From DAHUYF01 sp963789275 (GTDB lineage Bacteria; Pseudomonadota; Alphaproteobacteria; ATCC43930; CGMCC-115725), in assembly GCA_963789275.1 (NCBI GenBank), contig CAWBKF010000010.1:62001-126000 (forward strand): DNA of 64,000 nt, given 5' to 3'. Below the pieces are notes generated by a model, which saw nothing but the letters and a program-made list of their open reading frames with translations, had not been told where the DNA came from and ran no database searches. The position numbers and the translations under genes were made by a program. This document shows, one piece after another, positions 9,230-17,804 of the stretch; the first letter of the stretch is position 1, and each line of letters starts with the position of its first letter.

Positions 9230-9976
9230 ATGATGACCTCCCCTCGCCTCGCCCGCTGCCTCGCGCCGCTGCTCGCCGCGACGCTGCTTTCCGGCTGCAA
9301 CGCCTGGTCGCGGCTGTCGCAGATCGGCGAGACCCCACCGCTCACCACCATCCAGGATCCTCGTCAGCAGCCCGGCTACAAGCCGGTCTCCCTGCCGATG
9401 CCCGCCCCCATGGTCAGCGAGCGCCGGCCAAGCTCGCTGTGGCAGACCGGCAGCCGCGCCTTCTTCAAGGATCAGCGCGCCAACCTGCCCGGCGACATTC
9501 TCACCGTCGTCGTTTCCTTCGACAACAAGGCCCAGTTCGACAACAACACCCAGGCCCAGCGCACCACCCAGGAGCAGGACGGCGTCTCCGCGCTGTTCGG
9601 CTTGACCAACCTCATCAATCACCTCGGCTCCTCCACCAACAACGTCGCCAACATAAACGGCATAACCAACAATCAGGCCGTGGCCGAGATCAAGCGCGAG
9701 GAGCAGGTCACGCTCAACGTCGCGGCGATGGTGACGCAGGTGCTGCCCAACGGCGACCTCGTCGTCGTCGGCCACCAGGAGATGCGGGTCAACTACGAGG
9801 TGCGCGACCTGCAGGTGACCGGCGTCGTGCGGCCGCAGGACATCAGCTCGATCAACACGGTGAGCCTCGACAAGCTCGCCGAGGCGCGGGTGTCCTATGG
9901 CGGGCGCGGCCAGATCACCAACATCCAGCAGCCGCGCTACGGCGAGCAACTCTTCGATATCATCTCACCGTTTTAA
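9230..9976 (+). CDS. flgH: Flagellar L-ring lipoprotein FlgH
   Basis: 248 residues. Signal peptide ending in the lipobox LLSGC, so Cys about 22 becomes the lipidated N-terminus anchored in the outer membrane. The FlgH domain includes SLWQTGSRAFFKDQRA, VGDILTV-like GDILTVVVSFDNKAQFD, and the C-terminal GVVRPQDISSINTVSLDKLA. It forms the L ring around the distal rod. ATG 9230 follows AGGAG directly after the flgA stop; a second Met follows immediately. Last gene of the flgFGAH operon, and followed at once by the inverted-repeat element. Confidence 0.96.
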   Translation: MMTSPRLARCLAPLLAATLLSGCNAWSRLSQIGETPPLTTIQDPRQQPGYKPVSLPMPAPMVSERRPSSLWQTGSRAFFKDQRANLPGDILTVVVSFDNKAQFDNNTQAQRTTQEQDGVSALFGLTNLINHLGSSTNNVANINGITNNQAVAEIKREEQVTLNVAAMVTQVLPNGDLVVVGHQEMRVNYEVRDLQVTGVVRPQDISSINTVSLDKLAEARVSYGGRGQITNIQQPRYGEQLFDIISPF

Positions 9977-9977
9977 G

Positions 9978-10161
9978 GCGAACTCGCGTAGCGAGTTCGT
10001 CCTTGGCGGCGTCAGCCGTTGCGAAGCAACGGCGAGAGCCGCACAGGGCGGGGTAGCCGCTTGCGCATTCGCGTGATCCGAGGATAGCCCGCACCTGTGC
10101 GGCTCTCTCGGTTGCAAGAGCAACCGCTGTCGCCGCCCGCGACGACGCTTCGCGTCGCGCG
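9978..10161. repeat. Nested inverted-repeat element, copy 1
   Basis: The 185-bp gap between the convergent flgH and dksA-like genes is almost wholly dyad-symmetric. In order: hairpin 9978-10000 (GCGAACTCGC/GTA loop); outer arm 10005-10016 (GGCGGCGTCAGC) pairing with 10126-10137; hairpin 10015-10033 (GCCGTTGC/GAA/GCAACGGC); a perfect 14-bp inner arm 10034-10047 pairing with 10094-10107; hairpin 10109-10126; and a small hairpin near 10143-10155. The same layout and partly the same sequence recur at 41404-41650. It may terminate both convergent genes. It contains no ORF. Confidence 0.8.
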
Positions 10162-10578
10162 TCAGTCGTCGCGGTGGGTGCGCTCCATGCGCTCGTGGCG
10201 CTCCTGCGCCTCGAGGCTCAGCGTCGCGATGGGACGCGCCTCGAGCCGCCTCAGGCTAATCGGCTCGTCGGTCTCCTCGCAGAAGCCGTAGCTGCCATCC
10301 TCGATGCGCATCAGCGCCGCATCGATCTTCGAGATCAGCTTGCGCTCGCGGTCGCGCGTGCGCAGCTCGATGGCACGCTCGGTCTCGAGCGAGGCGCGGT
10401 CGGTGAGATCCGGCTCGGCCAGGCTCTCTTCTTTCAGATGCTGCAGCGTCTCGGTCGATTCCGCCAGCAACTCCGCACGCCAGCGCAGAAGCTTCTGCCG
10501 AAAATATTCGAGCTGCAGCGGATTCATGAACTCTTCTGCTTCAGAGGGCCTGTAGTCTGGCGGAAGCGTCGGCCGCAT
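10162..10578 (-). CDS. dksA: DksA/TraR-family transcription factor lacking a full zinc finger
   Basis: 138 residues. The N-terminal coiled coil (about 20-95) has the acidic tip region typical of factors entering the RNA polymerase secondary channel. The C-terminal globular part reads YGFCEETDEPISLRRLEARPIATL. Only the first of the four zinc-finger cysteines is kept; the others are Thr, Ser and Ala, as in alphaproteobacterial DksA variants. DksA with ppGpp adjusts rRNA and flagellar promoters, and the gene's place between flgH and fliX is common in alphaproteobacteria. Family sure; whether it is the main cellular DksA is not. Confidence 0.88.
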   Translation of the reverse strand: MRPTLPPDYRPSEAEEFMNPLQLEYFRQKLLRWRAELLAESTETLQHLKEESLAEPDLTDRASLETERAIELRTRDRERKLISKIDAALMRIEDGSYGFCEETDEPISLRRLEARPIATLSLEAQERHERMERTHRDD

Positions 10579-10696
10579 TACCTACTCCGTAAGCCTCGGG
10601 AGCGAAAACGTGCGAGAGTATATGAATCCGGTGCCCTCGGAGCAAGCGGCTAGAAAGATGACAGTTCGTTGAAAACGCTGATGGTTTTTGCGACGA

Positions 10697-11113
10697 TCAA
10701 ACCAGGAGGTCGAGCTTCGCCAGTTCCACCGCGACCCGCAGATCGATCTCGTCCAATATCGCGCTCAAGGTGGGATCATCGACGCTTTCGCGCGCGGTTC
10801 TCGCCAGCAGGGCAAGCTCGTCCAGCCGCTCGCGCGGGAGGCTGCCGGTCAGCAAGCCGAGACGCAGGTCTTCCAGCCGGTCGAGCTGGGTATTGCCGCG
10901 CTGCACCGCCCGGCGCCGATTGGTAAGCGCGTCCGGCACTTCCTGGGCGGTCAGCAGCAGGTCGACCGAGTTGAGCGGCGGCGCCGCGGCGGCCGGCGCA
11001 GACGCCTGCTCGCCGGCCAGCGCCTGGGCAAATTTCTCGCCCGAGCTCGGATCGGTCTTCCCGTCGCGCCGCGACGTCGTCCGGCGCAGCGGCTGGGTCC
11101 ACTCAATTCTCAT
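10697..11113 (-). CDS. fliX: Flagellar assembly regulator FliX
   Basis: 138 residues from ATG 11113 (MRIEWTQPLRR); a longer frame from 11155 would run into the promoter region. The C-terminal two thirds match the FliX family: VDLLLTAQEVPDALTNRRRA, then LDRLEDLRLGLLTGSLP and the ending DEIDLRVAVELAKLD. In Caulobacter FliX couples completion of the early basal body to FlbD activity. It is transcribed divergently from flgI across a region with a perfect CtrA box, the same arrangement as in Caulobacter. flbD, its partner, is at 45.5 kb. Confidence 0.9.
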   Translation of the reverse strand: MRIEWTQPLRRTTSRRDGKTDPSSGEKFAQALAGEQASAPAAAAPPLNSVDLLLTAQEVPDALTNRRRAVQRGNTQLDRLEDLRLGLLTGSLPRERLDELALLARTARESVDDPTLSAILDEIDLRVAVELAKLDLLV

Positions 11114-11167
11114 CGTGGCGTGGCGCCTTTCGCGGGCTCGCAACGGGAGCAGCATGCCCAGCCACGG

Positions 11168-11182
11168 TTAAGGTCTGCTTAA
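11168..11182. promoter_or_regulatory. CtrA box between fliX and flgI
   Basis: TTAAGGTCTGCTTAA is a perfect TTAA-N7-TTAA full site, 55 bp upstream of the fliX ATG. CtrA control of fliX is known in Caulobacter; here it is inferred from the site and from sciP at 41.1 kb. Confidence 0.75.
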
Positions 11183-11197
11183 CGCACCACGGCGTCG

Positions 11198-11212
11198 CGG
11201 CAAATCTTGCCG
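11198..11212 (+). promoter_or_regulatory. FlbD-type palindrome upstream of flgI
   Basis: CGGCAAATCTTGCCG is a near-perfect dyad matching the other FlbD-type sites. It lies about 70 bp upstream of the flgI sigma-54 element and could also act on the divergent fliX. Confidence 0.6.
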
Positions 11213-11283
11213 AGCCGGCATGGTTTGCCGCGCCCAGCGGCCCCGCAAGTGCGCAAATCCGCGGCGCGGCGCCGGTTTTGCTG

Positions 11284-11299
11284 TGGCACGAGTCTGGCA
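11284..11299 (+). promoter_or_regulatory. Sigma-54-like promoter for flgI-flgJ-flgN-flgK-flgL
   Basis: TGGCACG-AGTC-TGGCA keeps the -24 box and the GG-N10-GC spacing; the -12 box has TGGC for TTGC. It lies 13 bp before the chosen flgI ATG at 11313, which would leave an unusually short leader or favour the second Met at 11328. Confidence 0.5.
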
Positions 11300-11312
11300 A
11301 GACGCGCAGGCG

Positions 11313-12561
11313 ATGACCGCGAACCCCATGCCACGCCCCGCGCCCATGCCCCGCGCCGCCCGCTTCCGCCGCCTGGCGCTGAGCGTCCTTGCCGGGCTGC
11401 TGCTGCTGCTGTCCGCGGCGCCGGCCAGCGCGCTGTCGCGCATCAAGGACATCGTCGATTTCGAGGGCGTGCGCGACAACATGCTGGTGGGCTACGGCCT
11501 CGTCGTCGGCCTCAACGGCACCGGCGACAGCCTCAACAACTCAATCTTCACCCGCGAGAGCCTGATCGGCATGCTCGAGCGGCTCGGCGTCAACGCCCGC
11601 GACACCGCGCTGCGCACCGCCAACGTCGCCGCCGTCATGGTCACGGCCACCCTGCCGCCTTTCTCCCGCCAGGGCGGGCGCATCGACGTGCAGGTCTCGG
11701 CGCTGGGCGACGCCAAGAGCCTGATGGGAGGCACGCTGCTGGTCACGCCGATGCTCGGCGCCGATGGCGAGGTCTATGCCGTCGCCCAGGGCAGCGTCGC
11801 CACCGGCGGCGTCCAGGCGCGCGGCCAGGCCGCCTCGATCACCAAGGGCGTGCCGACATCCGGCCGCGTCGCGTCGGGCGCCATCGTCGAGCGCGAAGTG
11901 GGATTCGACCTCGCCAAGCTCAAGACGGTCAACCTGACGCTGCGCAATCCCGACTTCACTACCGCGCGCCGCGTCGCCGAGGTCATCGACAGCTATCTCA
12001 AGGCGCCGGCGGCGAAGCCGATCGACCCTTCGACCGTGACGCTGAGCATGCCCGCGGGCTTCACCGGCGACTCTGGTCGCGCTGCTCACCGACATCGAGC
12101 AGCTGCGGGTCGAGCCCGACCAGGTGGCGCGCGTCGTCATCGACGAGGCCAACGGCGTCATCGTCATGGGCGAGAGCGTGCGCATCAGCACCGTCGCCGT
12201 GGCACAAGGCAACCTCACCGTGCGCATCACCGAGACGCCGCAGGTCTCGCAGCCCAACCCGTTCGCCCCGGCGGGGCAGCCCGTCACGCCGCCGGCCGGC
12301 GGCGGCTCGCCGGCGGCGCCCGGCCAGGAGGGCGTCCAATTCGCGCCGGGCGGCGGCGGCGCCACCGTGGTCGTGCCGCGCACCAAGATCGACGTCGACG
12401 AGCAGTCCGACCGCCGCATGGCCGTGCTGCCCGCGGGCGTGACCTTGCAGGAGCTGGTCGCGAGCCTGAACGCTCTCGGCGTCGGCCCGCGCGACATGAT
12501 CAGCATCCTGCAGGCGATCAAGACCGCCGGCGCGCTGCAGGCCGAGATCGAGTTGATGTGA
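11313..12561 (+). CDS. flgI: Flagellar P-ring protein FlgI, one frameshift
   Basis: About 415 codons. A signal peptide (LALSVLAGLLLLLSAAPASA) is followed by the conserved FlgI start SRIKDIVDFEGVRDNMLVGY and GLVVGLNGTGD. The frame breaks near 12070 (GGCGAC-T-CTGGTC, one surplus base); the true continuation VALLTDIEQLRVEPDQVARV runs to the stop at 12559-12561 and ends SILQAIKTAGALQAEIELM, the invariant FlgI tail. Between them is a Gly/Pro-rich insert (about 325-360). FlgI forms the periplasmic P ring. As sequenced, the product would be truncated and frameshifted; an insertion error is likely. TGATG links it to flgJ. Confidence 0.88.
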
Positions 12562-12881
12562 TGGATACGGACGCCGCCCTGCCGCTCTCCTTTGCCACGT
12601 CGAGCCTCGACAGCCTCGCGGCGCCCTCGACCGCGGCGACGGCCGACCCGGCCGCGGCGCGCAAGACGGCGGAAGATTTCGAGAGCTTCTTTCTCTCGCA
12701 ATCCTTCGAAAGCATGTTTGCCGGCGTGGATGCCGACAGCGTGTTCGGCGGCGGCAGCGCCGAGACGGTCTACCGCTCGCTGCTGCTGCAGGAGTACAGC
12801 AAGGTCGCGGCGCGACGCGGCGGGATCGGCATCGCCAACGCGGTCCAGCAAGAGGTCCTGCGCGCACAGGAGAAGAGATGA
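12561..12881 (+). CDS. flgJ: Rod-binding protein (FlgJ N-domain only)
   Basis: 106 residues. Contains the rod-binding domain of FlgJ (KTAEDFESFFLSQSFESMF, then the tail LLLQEYSKVAARRGGIGIA) but no muramidase domain. Single-domain FlgJ proteins are standard in alphaproteobacteria, where a separate SltF-type lytic enzyme clears peptidoglycan. The ATG overlaps the flgI stop (TGATG), and its own stop overlaps the next gene by 4 bp. Function, rod assembly in the periplasm, is inferred from the family. Confidence 0.88.
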   Translation: MDTDAALPLSFATSSLDSLAAPSTAATADPAAARKTAEDFESFFLSQSFESMFAGVDADSVFGGGSAETVYRSLLLQEYSKVAARRGGIGIANAVQQEVLRAQEKR

Positions 12882-13342
12882 CGCAGACGACGCAATACGC
12901 GGCCCCATCGTCGCAGATCACGACGCACGCCACCGGAATGCTCGACCTGATGATGCGGCTCGCCGATCTGCTCGCGCACGAAACCGAGTTGGTGCGCGAC
13001 GGGCATGTGCGCGACATCGGCGCCTTGCAGCGCGAGAAGCTGCGCCTGTCGATGCTCTATCAGACCGCGATCAAGCAGCTCAATGCCAGCGGCATCAAGA
13101 TCATCGCGCTGCCGGCGCCGCTGCGCGCGCAGATCGTCGCCGCCAGCAGCCGCCTCGCCGACGTCGTCGCGCATAACGAGCGCACGCTGCGCGTCGGCCG
13201 GGCGGCGACCCGCAAGCTGCTCGACATGGTCGTCGAATCCGTGAAATCACAGATGCGGTCCACGACCCGCTACACCGCGCGGCGGATGGCGCCGAAACGG
13301 CATGCGCCGGCGCTCGCCATCGCCATCGACCAGCGGCTCTAG
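12878..13342 (+). CDS. flgN: FlgN-like chaperone for hook-associated proteins
   Basis: 154 residues, mostly helical: a long helix pair about 20-60 (LMMRLADLLAHETELVRDG) and 85-125 (RLADVVAHNERTLRVGRAA), the FlgN pattern. FlgN holds FlgK and FlgL in the cytoplasm for export, and its gene directly precedes flgK here, which supports the assignment. ATGA overlap with flgJ. The C-terminal 25 residues are basic and unstructured-looking. Sequence identity to characterised FlgN is low in this family, so the call rests on size, helices and position. Confidence 0.78.
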   Translation: MTQTTQYAAPSSQITTHATGMLDLMMRLADLLAHETELVRDGHVRDIGALQREKLRLSMLYQTAIKQLNASGIKIIALPAPLRAQIVAASSRLADVVAHNERTLRVGRAATRKLLDMVVESVKSQMRSTTRYTARRMAPKRHAPALAIAIDQRL

Positions 13343-13357
13343 ACCGGGCAAGCGCGC

Positions 13358-15682
13358 ATGAGCCTCACCCTCTCCCTGGTCAACGCCCTCACCGGGCTGC
13401 AAGCCGCCCAGAACAATCTCGCGATCATCGCCGGCAATATCGCCAACGCGAATACGGCCGGCTACTCGCGAGAGGTTCTGACGGAGACCCAGATCGACCA
13501 TGGTCAGGGCGGCGAGGGCGTCTCGACCAGCGTGGCGCAGCGCATCTCCGATCCGATCCTCGTCGCCAGCCTGAACACCCAGAATACCGTCACCTCGTCA
13601 GCGACCACGCTCAGCAACTTCTACCAGGATATCCAGAACCTGTTCGGCAGCGTCAGCGGCGCCAACTCGCTGAGCGACACCCTCGGCACCTTCAGCAGCG
13701 CGATGCAGACGCTCGCCACCACCCCCGAGGACACGGTGGCGCAGGAGAACGCGGTCAGCGCCGGCCAGGCGATCGCCTCGCAGCTCCACAGCCTGTCCTC
13801 CGGCATCCAGACGCTGCGCAGCAACGCCGATACCGGCATCGGCACTGCCGTGGCCCAGGTCAACACGCTGCTCGGCAACATCGCCAGTTACAACTCCGAC
13901 ATCGCGCGCGCCCGCTCGATGGACCAGTCCACGGCGACCTTCGAGGACCAGCGCGACCAGGCAGTGCAGCAGCTCGCGCAGCAGATGAACATCCAGACCT
14001 ACACCAACGCCGATGACAGCATGGTGGTGACGACGCCGAGCGGCAAGACGCTGGTCGACGGCATCGCCGAGCAGCTGACCTTTACTCCCTCGGGCGCGTT
14101 GACCGCCTCAGTCGCGGGGTCCGGCATCAGCATCAACGGCCTCGACATCACCGGCGATATCACCGGCGGCAATATCGGCGCGCTGCTGCAGATGCGCAAC
14201 CAGCAGCTGCCGGCGCTCACCGCAGAGCTGAACCAGTTCACCAACCAGCTCTATAACGCCGGCCAGGTCGCCACCGCGCAGACGCAGACCATCACCGGCA
14301 CGACCGCCGCGGGCGACCAGCTCAGCGGCACCATCGACGGCGTCAGCTTCACCACCGCGGCGCTTCCCGCCAACGCCTCTTCGTCCGACATCGCCGCCGC
14401 CATCCAGACGGCAATCACCCCGCCCAACGGACCGTTGCCGAACATCAGCGTGCTCGCGACCGGCACCAGCAGCATCCAGGTCGTCGACGCCGCCGGCAAC
14501 CCCATAACCTCGAGCGTCTCGCTCGCCAGCGGCGGCACCGGCACGGTGAGCTTCACCGCCAGCGCCCCGGCGAACCCGGCGGCGACGCAGACGCAGACTT
14601 TTACCGGCGCGACGGCGGCGGGCGACCAGCTCACGGGCAGCGTCGACGGCGTCAGCTTCACCACGGCGGCGCTCCCCGCCAATGCCTCGTCCGCCACCAT
14701 CGCCGCCGCCATCCAGACGGCGATCACGCCCCCCAACGGAACGCTGCCGAACTTCAGCGTGATCGCGACCGGCGCCAACAGCATCCAGTTGATCGACGCC
14801 GGCGGCATCCCCATCACCGCGACCATCGTGCCGACCGGCGCGAGCAGCGGCAGCGAGAGCTTCACCGCGAGCGCCGCCGCCACGCCGATCATGTCGACGC
14901 AGGCGCAGACCATGAGCGGCGCTACGGCCGCGGGCGACCAGATCACCGCCGTCATCGACGGCATCAGCGTGACCACGGCGGCGCTTCCCGCCAATGCCAC
15001 CACCGCTGAGATCGCCGCCGCGCTCCAGGCCGCGTTGCCGGCGTCGCTGCCGACCATCCAGGTGACCGCGCCGGTGGTCGGCAACACGCCCACCCCGAAC
15101 CTTATCCAGATCACCGATACCGCGGGCAATCCGCTCTCGTCCAGCCTCGCCATGACCGCCGGCGGCACGGGTACCGAGACTTTCGCCGCCAGCGCGCCAT
15201 CGAATCCGTTGCCGAACAGCAGCAACCGCTTCTTCGCCAATGTGACCCCAGGGAGCATCGACAATGCCGCGACCATCACGGTCGATCCCGGCCTGGTCAC
15301 CAACCCCGGCCTGCTCGACGGCAGCGCCAACGTGCCGAGCCCGTCGATCGCGCTGGCGCTCGCCAACAGCTTCGCGCAGTCGTACGCCGACCTTCGCCGC
15401 CGCCGGCAATTTCGGCTCGCCGCTGACGCTCACCCTCAGACCAATACGCGTCGCAGATCCTCGGCCAGACTTCCACCGCCGCGGCCAACGCGCAGGACAA
15501 TGCAGACATTCCAGACCTCGGTGCTGCAATCGGTGACCACCCAGGCGTCCTCGGTCAGCGGTGTCAACATGGACGAGGAGCTGTCCAACCTGACGATCTA
15601 TCAAACCGCCTATCAAGCGTCCGCCCGTGTCATCCAGACGGTCAATACGATGTTCGACTCGCTGATGCAGATCCAGCCGTAA
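13358..15682 (+). CDS. flgK: Hook-filament junction protein FlgK with three inserted repeats
   Basis: 774 residues, against 450-650 usual. N-terminus LVNALTGLQAAQNNLAIIAGN and the block IANANTAGYSRE, and C-terminus NMDEELSNLTIYQTAYQASA plus VIQTVNTMFDSLMQI, are typical FlgK. The extra length is three tandem copies of a 103-104 residue module (about 309-620). Between 15385 and 15508 three +1 shifts cancel out: the reading frame stays open but about 40 residues are wrong, the natural reading being PTFAAAGNFGSPLTLTL followed by QYASQILGQTSTAAANAQDN. It forms the first hook-filament junction zone. Exported, with FlgN encoded upstream. Confidence 0.93.
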   Translation: MSLTLSLVNALTGLQAAQNNLAIIAGNIANANTAGYSREVLTETQIDHGQGGEGVSTSVAQRISDPILVASLNTQNTVTSSATTLSNFYQDIQNLFGSVSGANSLSDTLGTFSSAMQTLATTPEDTVAQENAVSAGQAIASQLHSLSSGIQTLRSNADTGIGTAVAQVNTLLGNIASYNSDIARARSMDQSTATFEDQRDQAVQQLAQQMNIQTYTNADDSMVVTTPSGKTLVDGIAEQLTFTPSGALTASVAGSGISINGLDITGDITGGNIGALLQMRNQQLPALTAELNQFTNQLYNAGQVATAQTQTITGTTAAGDQLSGTIDGVSFTTAALPANASSSDIAAAIQTAITPPNGPLPNISVLATGTSSIQVVDAAGNPITSSVSLASGGTGTVSFTASAPANPAATQTQTFTGATAAGDQLTGSVDGVSFTTAALPANASSATIAAAIQTAITPPNGTLPNFSVIATGANSIQLIDAGGIPITATIVPTGASSGSESFTASAAATPIMSTQAQTMSGATAAGDQITAVIDGISVTTAALPANATTAEIAAALQAALPASLPTIQVTAPVVGNTPTPNLIQITDTAGNPLSSSLAMTAGGTGTETFAASAPSNPLPNSSNRFFANVTPGSIDNAATITVDPGLVTNPGLLDGSANVPSPSIALALANSFAQSYADLRRRRQFRLAADAHPQTNTRRRSSARLPPPRPTRRTMQTFQTSVLQSVTTQASSVSGVNMDEELSNLTIYQTAYQASARVIQTVNTMFDSLMQIQP
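14282..15214 (+). repeat. Three tandem ~310-bp repeats inside flgK
   Basis: Units begin at about 14282, 14591 and 14903. Each encodes a module opening TAAGDQ(L/I), then DG(V/I)S(F/V)TTAALPANA, an A-(I/L)-QxA helix and an I-Q-(V/L/I)-(V/I/T)-D-(A/T) strand, ending xGTxxFxAS. Units 1 and 2 are closest to each other; unit 3 has diverged. A related module seems to be present in flgE near 40000-40260. Confidence 0.85.
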
Positions 15683-15698
15683 CCCTGAGGCTCCCGCC

Positions 15699-16644
15699 AT
15701 GACCCGCGTCGCCACCGCCGCAGAGAACAACCTGACCCTCTACTACATGCAGCTCAATCAGAGCGCGGTCAACAATCTCAATGCCGAGATCTCCACCGGC
15801 TCCATCGCCCAGACCTACTCCCAGATCGCGCCGCAGACAGCGCCGCTCGAGCAATACCGTGCCGAAGTGTCGCAGCAGCAGGGCTACATCAACACGATCA
15901 ACACCGTGTCGACGAGCATGCAGACCATGGCGCTGTCGATGCAGCAGATCCTGAGCCAGGTGCAGAACTTCCAATCGACGCTGGCCGACGATGCTTACAA
16001 TACGCAGCAGCCGACCATCCAGGCGCAGGCGTCAGAGCCTGCTGCAGCAGGTGGCGGGCTATCTCAACACGCAGGGTGTATCCGGCTATGTGTTTAGCCG
16101 GCACCAATACCGACCACGGCGCCGGTCGATCTCTCCGACCTGCCGCAGGGCGCCGCCGCGACGTTGACCACGCCGTCGGCGGTCCGCCGTCAAGCGGCGG
16201 CTACTACGCCGGCGGCGCCAACATCCCGCCGGTGCAGATCGACAATCAGGTCAGCGTCAATTACGGCATCACTGCCGACAACCCCACTTTCGAGCAGATC
16301 ATCCGCGTGCTCAACTTCGTCGCGCAGAGCGGCGCCTTCAGCTCGACCAGCCCTACCGACCAGGCCAATGTCAGCCTGGCGGGGCAGATGCTCACCAACG
16401 CCACCCAGGCCCTCACCGGCATCACCGGACACGCTGGCCCTGCAGCAGGCCCAGCTCAATACCGCGGCGAACGGTGCATCAGAGCACGATCAATATCGCG
16501 CAGAACGGCATCAGCAACATCGTCTCGGTGAACCAGGCGACCGCGATTACGCAATTGCAGAGCCTCGAGACTCAAATGGAAGCGTCCTATTCCGCCACCA
16601 GCGAAATCCAGAAGCTGAGCCTGGTCAACTACCTGAGCACCTAG
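15699..16644 (+). pseudogene. flgL: Hook-filament junction protein FlgL, many frameshifts
   Basis: The N-terminal 105 codons are sound (MTRVATAAENNLTLYYMQLN, then NLNAEISTGSIAQTYSQI), a flagellin-like D0/D1 start. From about 16025 the frame jumps repeatedly. Fragments readable in other frames are SLLQQVAGYLNTQG, YYAGGANIPPVQIDNQVSVN, ADNPTFEQIIRVLNFVAQSG and the terminal SEIQKLSLVNYLST (stop 16642-16644), which together make a normal FlgL of about 310 residues. At least five shifts lie between 16025 and 16500. Either a local cluster of sequence errors or a true pseudogene; flgK upstream is open. Confidence 0.72.
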
Positions 16645-16697
16645 CGCCGGCCGACCGGCGCAACTGGATCTTAACTCCGTCGGAGCATTATCGCCTG

Positions 16698-17804
16698 ATG
16701 ACGCTCATCGCCATTAACCGTCTTCGCGGCTCCGCCGGCCCCGCTCGCGCCGCCAAGGAATGGCGCGCGACGCTGGTGCGCGATGACGCCACCATTCGCG
16801 AGGCGATTCGCGCCATCGACGAGAGCGCGCTGCAGATCGCGCTGATCGTGGACATCGAGCAGCGACTGATCGGTACCGTCACCGATGGCGACGTGCGCCG
16901 CGGCCTGCTGCGCGGTACTGCGCTCGATACCCCGGTCGCCGAGATCATGAATCGCGATCCCATCGCCTGTCCGGTTTCGCTAGGCCGCGAAGCGGCGCTG
17001 ACCGTCATGCGCGGCAGCGACGTGAAGCAGGTCCCGCTGGTCGACGACAGCGGCCGGGTGGTCGGACTCGAGCTGATCGGCGATGTCATCAAGCGCACCG
17101 AGCGCAGCAATTGGGTGGTGCTGATGGCCGGCGGGCTCGGCCAGCGCCTGCGGCCGCTGACCGAGGATTGTCCCAAGCCGATGCTGCCGGTGGGCGGGAC
17201 GCCGATCCTCGAGATCATCCTGAAGAACTTCGTCCGCCAGGGCTTCGAGCGCTTCTTCCTCGCGGTCAACTACAAGGCCGAGATGGTGCGACGACATTTC
17301 GGCGACGGCGGGCGCTGGGGCGTCGCCATCGACTATATCGAGGAGCGCGACAAGCTCGGCACCGCCGGCGCGCTGGGCCTCCTGCCCGAGCGGCCGCGCG
17401 AGCCGCTCGTGATCATGAACGGCGATCTCCTGACCGCGATCAATTTCGCCAGCATGCTGGAGTTCCACGCCGAGCATCAGGCGACGGCGACCATGGCGGT
17501 GCGCGAGCATACGGTCGAGGTGCCCTTCGGCGTCATCGATCTCGCCGACGATTATCTCGCCGGCCTCACGGAAAAGCCGCGCTATTCCTGGTTCATCAAT
17601 GCCGGCGTCTATGTCATCGAGCCCAGCGTGCTCGATCTCGTCGAGCCCGGCCTGGCGCTCGACATGCCGGCGCTGTTCGAGCGCGTGCTGAAACGCAACG
17701 ACAAGATCGCGGCCTTCCCCATCCGCGAATATTGGCGCGATATCGGCCGGCTCGAGGATCTCGAGCGCGCCAGCGTCGACTATCCCGCGGCGTTCGATCC
17801 ATGA
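16698..17804 (+). CDS. ptmE: PtmE-like nucleotidyltransferase with CBS domains
   Basis: 368 residues. Residues about 20-135 are a CBS pair (LIGTVTDGDVRRGLL, then VPLVDDSGRVVGL). From about 140 comes a sugar-1-phosphate nucleotidyltransferase domain with the P-loop-like LMAGGLGQRLRPLTEDCPKPM and substrate motifs MNGDLLT and WFINAGVYVIEP. This fusion is that of Campylobacter PtmE, the GTP-dependent enzyme activating the amino sugar that enters legionaminic acid synthesis. First of four tightly overlapping plus-strand genes (ptmE-ptmF-legF-ptmA). Start at ATG 16698, the first after the flgL stop. Substrate is inferred. Confidence 0.88.
   Translation: MTLIAINRLRGSAGPARAAKEWRATLVRDDATIREAIRAIDESALQIALIVDIEQRLIGTVTDGDVRRGLLRGTALDTPVAEIMNRDPIACPVSLGREAALTVMRGSDVKQVPLVDDSGRVVGLELIGDVIKRTERSNWVVLMAGGLGQRLRPLTEDCPKPMLPVGGTPILEIILKNFVRQGFERFFLAVNYKAEMVRRHFGDGGRWGVAIDYIEERDKLGTAGALGLLPERPREPLVIMNGDLLTAINFASMLEFHAEHQATATMAVREHTVEVPFGVIDLADDYLAGLTEKPRYSWFINAGVYVIEPSVLDLVEPGLALDMPALFERVLKRNDKIAAFPIREYWRDIGRLEDLERASVDYPAAFDP

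Noticed and set aside
14108..15730. 540-codon antisense frame in flgK
   Set aside because: Periodic because flgK itself is repetitive there; no start signal or family features.
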